16,018 nucleotides of DNA from assembly GCA_002400675.1 (NCBI GenBank), contig NVQY01000041.1, positions 1 to 16,018 on the forward strand, read 5' to 3'. The notes beneath the pieces were generated by a model. It was not told the DNA's origin. It made no database searches and saw nothing but the letters and a program-made list of their open reading frames with translations. Origin of the DNA: Paracoccaceae bacterium. GTDB lineage: Bacteria > Pseudomonadota > Alphaproteobacteria > Rhodobacterales > Rhodobacteraceae. Positions 13,494 to 16,018 of this stretch are shown piece by piece; positions within the stretch are counted from its first letter, which is position 1; each line of letters opens with the position of its first letter. A program made the translations under genes and the position numbers.

Positions 13494-14459
13494 TCACCCC
13501 CACAAGGCAGCATCAGACGGATGCACGCCCATGGTATCGAATTTCAAAGGGTTTTCCCGGTCTTCAGCCAATAACAACGGCCCGTCAAGGTCAACCACGC
13601 CAACCCCCTGCGCCACCAGAACCGCCGGTGCCATCGCCAGCGATGACCCAACCATGCAGCCAACCATTACGCCGTATCCGTCGGCCACGGCCGCGTCGCG
13701 TAACCGCAGCGCCTCGCTCAAGCCCCCGGTCTTGTCGAGCTTGATGTTGACCACATCATACTTGCCCTTCAACCCCGGCAAACTACCCCGGTCATGGCAG
13801 CTCTCGTCGGCACAAACCGGCACCGGCCGCTCCATGCCAATCAACGCGTCGTCCTCACCAGCAGGCAAAGGCTGTTCAACCAACGCCACCCCCAAGCGAA
13901 CCAGATGCGGGGCCAGATCGGTGTAAACCTCTGGCGACCAACCCTCGTTTGCATCGACAATGATCTTTGCATCCGGCGCACCGGCGCGAACGGCCTCAAG
14001 CCGCGCCATGTCATCCGGCGTGCCCAGCTTGATCTTAAGCAACGGGCGCTGCGCATTCTTTGCCGCCTGCGCGCGCATCTTCTCGGGCGTGTCCAGCGAC
14101 AAGGTATAGGCGGTAATCTCAGGCCCCGGCTTGGCCAACCCCGCCAACTCCCAAACCCTCTTGCCGGCCCGCTTGGCCTCCAGATCCCACAAGGCGCAAT
14201 CCACCGCATTGCGCGCCGCCCCCGCAGGCAACAAATCCATCAACCCATCGCGATCAAATTCGCCCGGCAAACCCGCGATCTGATCCTCAACCGACTCCAG
14301 CGTTTCGCCGTACCGCGCATACGGCACGCATTCGCCCCAGCCCTGATGATCGCCATCGTTAACCGTAACCGTCAACACCTTGGCCTCGGTGCGCGACCCA
14401 CGTGAAATGGTAAACACCTGCGCCAGCCGGAACACATCCCGCGTCACTTCAATCCGCAT
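13494..14459 (-). CDS. dgcA: Dipeptide epimerase-like enolase-superfamily enzyme; probable N-acetyl-D-glutamate racemase DgcA
   Basis: This encodes 321 residues of the muconate-lactonising/enolase superfamily. The two catalytic lysines are K144 in LKIKLGT and K240 in VNIKLDKTGGL. The metal ligands are D169 (IIVDANEGW), E195 (VEQPLP) and D218 (CADESCHD). The spacings between these five residues equal those I recall for E. coli L-Ala-D/L-Glu epimerase (K151, D176, E202, D225, K247). On sequence alone it would be called a dipeptide epimerase. Its place directly after a DUF1611 (DgcN) gene instead points to the DgcA role: racemising N-acetyl-D-glutamate to N-acetyl-L-glutamate. The start has GGGTGAGG close upstream. 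It lies 67 bp after dgcN, with a dispersed repeat in the gap. Confidence 0.85.
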   Translation of the reverse strand: MRIEVTRDVFRLAQVFTISRGSRTEAKVLTVTVNDGDHQGWGECVPYARYGETLESVEDQIAGLPGEFDRDGLMDLLPAGAARNAVDCALWDLEAKRAGKRVWELAGLAKPGPEITAYTLSLDTPEKMRAQAAKNAQRPLLKIKLGTPDDMARLEAVRAGAPDAKIIVDANEGWSPEVYTDLAPHLVRLGVALVEQPLPAGEDDALIGMERPVPVCADESCHDRGSLPGLKGKYDVVNIKLDKTGGLSEALRLRDAAVADGYGVMVGCMVGSSLAMAPAVLVAQGVGVVDLDGPLLLAEDRENPLKFDTMGVHPSDAALWG

Positions 14460-14470
14460 ACGACCTCACC

Positions 14471-14520
14471 CTTCTTCTTGTTCCAAATACTCAAATCCGA
14501 CCCCTCACCCGCGCACAAGC
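14471..14520 (-). repeat. Dispersed intergenic element, copy 2 (GAGTATTT/AACAAGAAGAAG type)
   Basis: On the minus strand this reads GCTTGTGCGCGGGTG, then a spacer, then TTGAGTATTT and GGAACAAGAAGAAG. The 24-bp core at 14471-14494 differs from copy 1 (3299-3322) at a single base. Here the element fills nearly the whole gap between dgcN and dgcA and its purine-rich end runs into the dgcA ribosome-binding region, so it may affect dgcA translation. Confidence 0.55.
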
Positions 14521-14526
14521 GCCGGA

Positions 14527-15528
14527 TCACATGGACCCAAGAACCTCCGCCAACCGATCTGCCCCCTGCCGGAACGGATCAATCGTCACCAACCCCATAC
14601 GCGCCTCAACCCCGGCAAGATAGCTTAGCGACTCATCTTCCGACATATGCTGCGTGTTCACGGTTATGCCGGCAACCTGACAATCAGGGTTGGCAACCCG
14701 CGCCAACGGCAACGCAACATCGCGCAAGGTCTCAAGCGACGGCGGTGTGTAGCCCGGCAAGCCGCGCATGTGCGTGCGGGTGGGTTCGTGGCTCAGGATC
14801 AGTGCATCAGGTTGACCGCCGTGGATCAGCGCCATGGTCACCCCGGAATAGGACACATGGAACAAGCTGCCTTGGCCCTCGATGATGTCCCAGTGATCGT
14901 CGTCGTTGTCCGGTGTCAGATACTCCACCGACCCGGCCATGAAATCGGCAATCACCGCGTCCAGCGGCACCCCGTGGCCGGTGATGAGAATGCCGGTCTG
15001 TCCGGTGGCGCGGAATGTACTCTTCATACCCGCCTTGCGCATGGCATTGTCCAGCGCCAGCGCGGTATACATCTTGCCCACCGAACAATCGGTGCCCACC
15101 GCCAGAACCCGCTTGCCGCTGCGTTTCACGCCATTGGCGATGGGATAGGCATCCGTCGGCACCCGCACATCATGCAGCGTGCCCCCATGGGTCTGCGCCG
15201 CCGCCAGCAGATCGCGTTCGTCGCGCAGCAGGTTGTGCAACCCCGAGGCCAGATCGAAATCCATCTCAAGCGCCTTGACCAGAACATCCTTCCATTCCTG
15301 ACTGATGATCCCGCCACGGTTGGCCACGCCAATGACCAGCGTCTTGGCCCCGGCATCGCGGGCCTCTTGCAGGGTCATATCTGCCAGACCCACATCCGCG
15401 CCGCACCCGGGCAGGCGGAACTGCCCGACCGCATTTTCGGGACGCCAGTCACGGATGCCTTGCGCCACCTTGGCGGCAAGCTGGTCAGGGGCATCGCCCA
15501 GAAACAACAGATATGGGGTCTCGATCAT
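14527..15528 (-). CDS. dgcN: DUF1611 protein; probable N-acetyl-D-glutamate synthetase DgcN
   Basis: This encodes 333 residues. A CAGGAGAG ribosome site precedes the ATG at 15526-15528 by about 10 bases. It has the two-part DUF1611 layout: an N-terminal Rossmann-like part (about 1-130) with LVIGVANRGG, then a P-loop GTDCSVGKMYT at 145-155 in the C-terminal part, and IIEGQGSLFHVSYSG and HEPTRTHMRG further on. In marine Pseudoalteromonas the DUF1611 protein DgcN was shown to acetylate D-glutamate, with DgcA racemising the product. The adjacent dgcA gene supports the same role here. It is the first gene of a likely dgcN-dgcA-dat operon. Without the dgcA neighbour, only 'DUF1611, P-loop protein' could be said. 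Confidence 0.85.
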   Translation of the reverse strand: MIETPYLLFLGDAPDQLAAKVAQGIRDWRPENAVGQFRLPGCGADVGLADMTLQEARDAGAKTLVIGVANRGGIISQEWKDVLVKALEMDFDLASGLHNLLRDERDLLAAAQTHGGTLHDVRVPTDAYPIANGVKRSGKRVLAVGTDCSVGKMYTALALDNAMRKAGMKSTFRATGQTGILITGHGVPLDAVIADFMAGSVEYLTPDNDDDHWDIIEGQGSLFHVSYSGVTMALIHGGQPDALILSHEPTRTHMRGLPGYTPPSLETLRDVALPLARVANPDCQVAGITVNTQHMSEDESLSYLAGVEARMGLVTIDPFRQGADRLAEVLGSM

Positions 15529-15842
15529 GGCGCATGCTCTCCTGATAAATGCGGCGGGAACTCAATCGGCACTTTATAGCGGGGCTTTGCACAGTGTTTG
15601 GCGTTTTCAATGGTGTAGTCGGAAATCTGCGCAAGGAAATTCGAAGCAAAAGAAAATTCGCCGAATTTTCTTGCACCTATCGCACTGGAGTTCTGTAATT
15701 CGTGCGCGCCCAAAGTTGCGTTTCATATCTGATTCCGGCGAATTGCTGCACTTGCACAAAATGCTTGCATGGGTCTGCGCAATTTAATACCTCATAGGCA
15801 ATGATTTTCGCAATATCGTTGCTTAACCGAAAGAAACCACAC
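15529..15842. promoter_or_regulatory. 314-bp divergent control region between dgcN and mcl1
   Basis: No open frame of substance is seen here. The region contains the palindrome at 15650-15672, a repeated 9-mer TCTGCGCAA (15626-15634 and 15774-15782), and four same-direction TTGCA sites at 15587, 15671, 15752 and 15765. A TTTAAT at 15783 could be a -10 element for mcl1, but no matching -35 was found. mcl1 has only a weak purine stretch (GAAAGAAA) before its ATG. Control of both genes from this region is inferred from layout. Confidence 0.5.
15650..15672. repeat. AAGAAAATTC/GAATTTTCTT palindrome, copy 2
   Basis: AAGAAAATTC (15650-15659) and GAATTTTCTT (15663-15672) flank GCC. The pairing can be extended one base to 11-bp arms around a single C. 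It is preceded by GCAA and followed by GCAC. The arms are identical to copy 1 at 8461-8482. It lies 170 bp upstream of mcl1 in the divergent region. Confidence 0.7.
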
Positions 15843-16018
15843 ATGAGTTTTCGCCTTCAACCATCCGCCCCGGCCCGTCCCAATCGCTGTCAGTTGTTCG
15901 GCCCCGGATCCCGCCCGGCGATATTTGAAAAAATGGCTGCCAGTGCGGCCGATGTGATCAACCTTGATCTGGAAGATTCCGTGGCCCCTTCGGACAAGGA
16001 CAGCGCGCGGGCCAACGT
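15843..16018 (+). CDS. mcl1: L-malyl-CoA/beta-methylmalyl-CoA lyase, N-terminal part (partial)
   Basis: The first 58 codons are in the window and the rest runs off the right edge. The protein begins MSFRLQPSAPARPNRCQLF, then GPGSRPAIFEKMAASAADV and INLDLEDSVAPSDKD. This closely follows the N-terminus of Rhodobacter Mcl1 and other CitE-like lyases; 'LDLEDSVAP' is the start of the metal- and CoA-binding barrel. Mcl1 cleaves beta-methylmalyl-CoA to glyoxylate and propionyl-CoA, and malyl-CoA to glyoxylate and acetyl-CoA, in the ethylmalonyl-CoA pathway for acetate use. A related malyl-CoA thioesterase (Mcl2) is the main alternative, but the opening residues favour Mcl1. It is transcribed away from dgcN. 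Confidence 0.88.
   Translation, partial: MSFRLQPSAPARPNRCQLFGPGSRPAIFEKMAASAADVINLDLEDSVAPSDKDSARAN

Noticed and set aside
14647..15579. A 310-codon plus-strand frame opposite dgcN
   Set aside because: It is a mirror of the dgcN reading frame, with arginine- and histidine-rich composition and no recognisable domain.

Overview
The window looks like chromosomal DNA from a marine Rhodobacterales (Roseobacter-group) alphaproteobacterium. The GC content is high and gene packing is dense. The protein styles point the same way: an Mcl1-type malyl-CoA lyase, a short CHCC zinc-finger protein, a DnaE2/ImuC polymerase and a DgcN/DgcA pair. No rRNA, tRNA, CRISPR array or intact mobile element was seen. 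Assignments come from reading motifs; no database search was run.

Left part (1-3787). A cut-off hydroxypyruvate isomerase-like gene ends at 129 on the plus strand. It meets a minus-strand run of a 57-aa zinc-finger protein, DNA polymerase I (polA) and a 77-aa conserved small protein. The 247-bp divergent region upstream of the zinc-finger gene holds four 22-bp tandem repeats, followed by a LexA-like box and a -10-like hexamer.

Damaged DNA-repair locus (3788-7369). An orphan dnaE2 (imuC) keeps its polymerase catalytic residues but stops about 100-150 residues early. It stops at a scar made of an IS110-type transposase tail and a deleted IS3 copy with OrfA and OrfB remnants and a recognisable right end. 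No imuA or imuB is present in the window.

Middle (7370-12554). A threonine/serine dehydratase-like PLP enzyme and a type II haloacid dehalogenase lie on the minus strand, separated by two A/T-rich palindromes. On the plus strand come a SlyD-like FKBP isomerase and a three-gene ABC importer (Tat-type binding protein, ATPase, permease). A GC-rich hairpin lies between the binding-protein and ATPase genes.

Right part (12555-16018). On the minus strand dgcN, dgcA and a D-amino-acid transaminase form a likely operon. Together they would collect amino groups from D-amino acids as D-glutamate, acetylate it, and racemise it to N-acetyl-L-glutamate. The first two steps are the DgcN-DgcA route described in marine bacteria. 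Divergently, the start of mcl1 (L-malyl-CoA/beta-methylmalyl-CoA lyase, ethylmalonyl-CoA pathway) runs off the window. The 314-bp region between them carries a palindrome shared with the region upstream of the dehydratase, and several TTGCA sites. Two intergenic elements (the A/T palindrome and a GAGTATTT/AACAAGAAGAAG element) each occur twice in the window.
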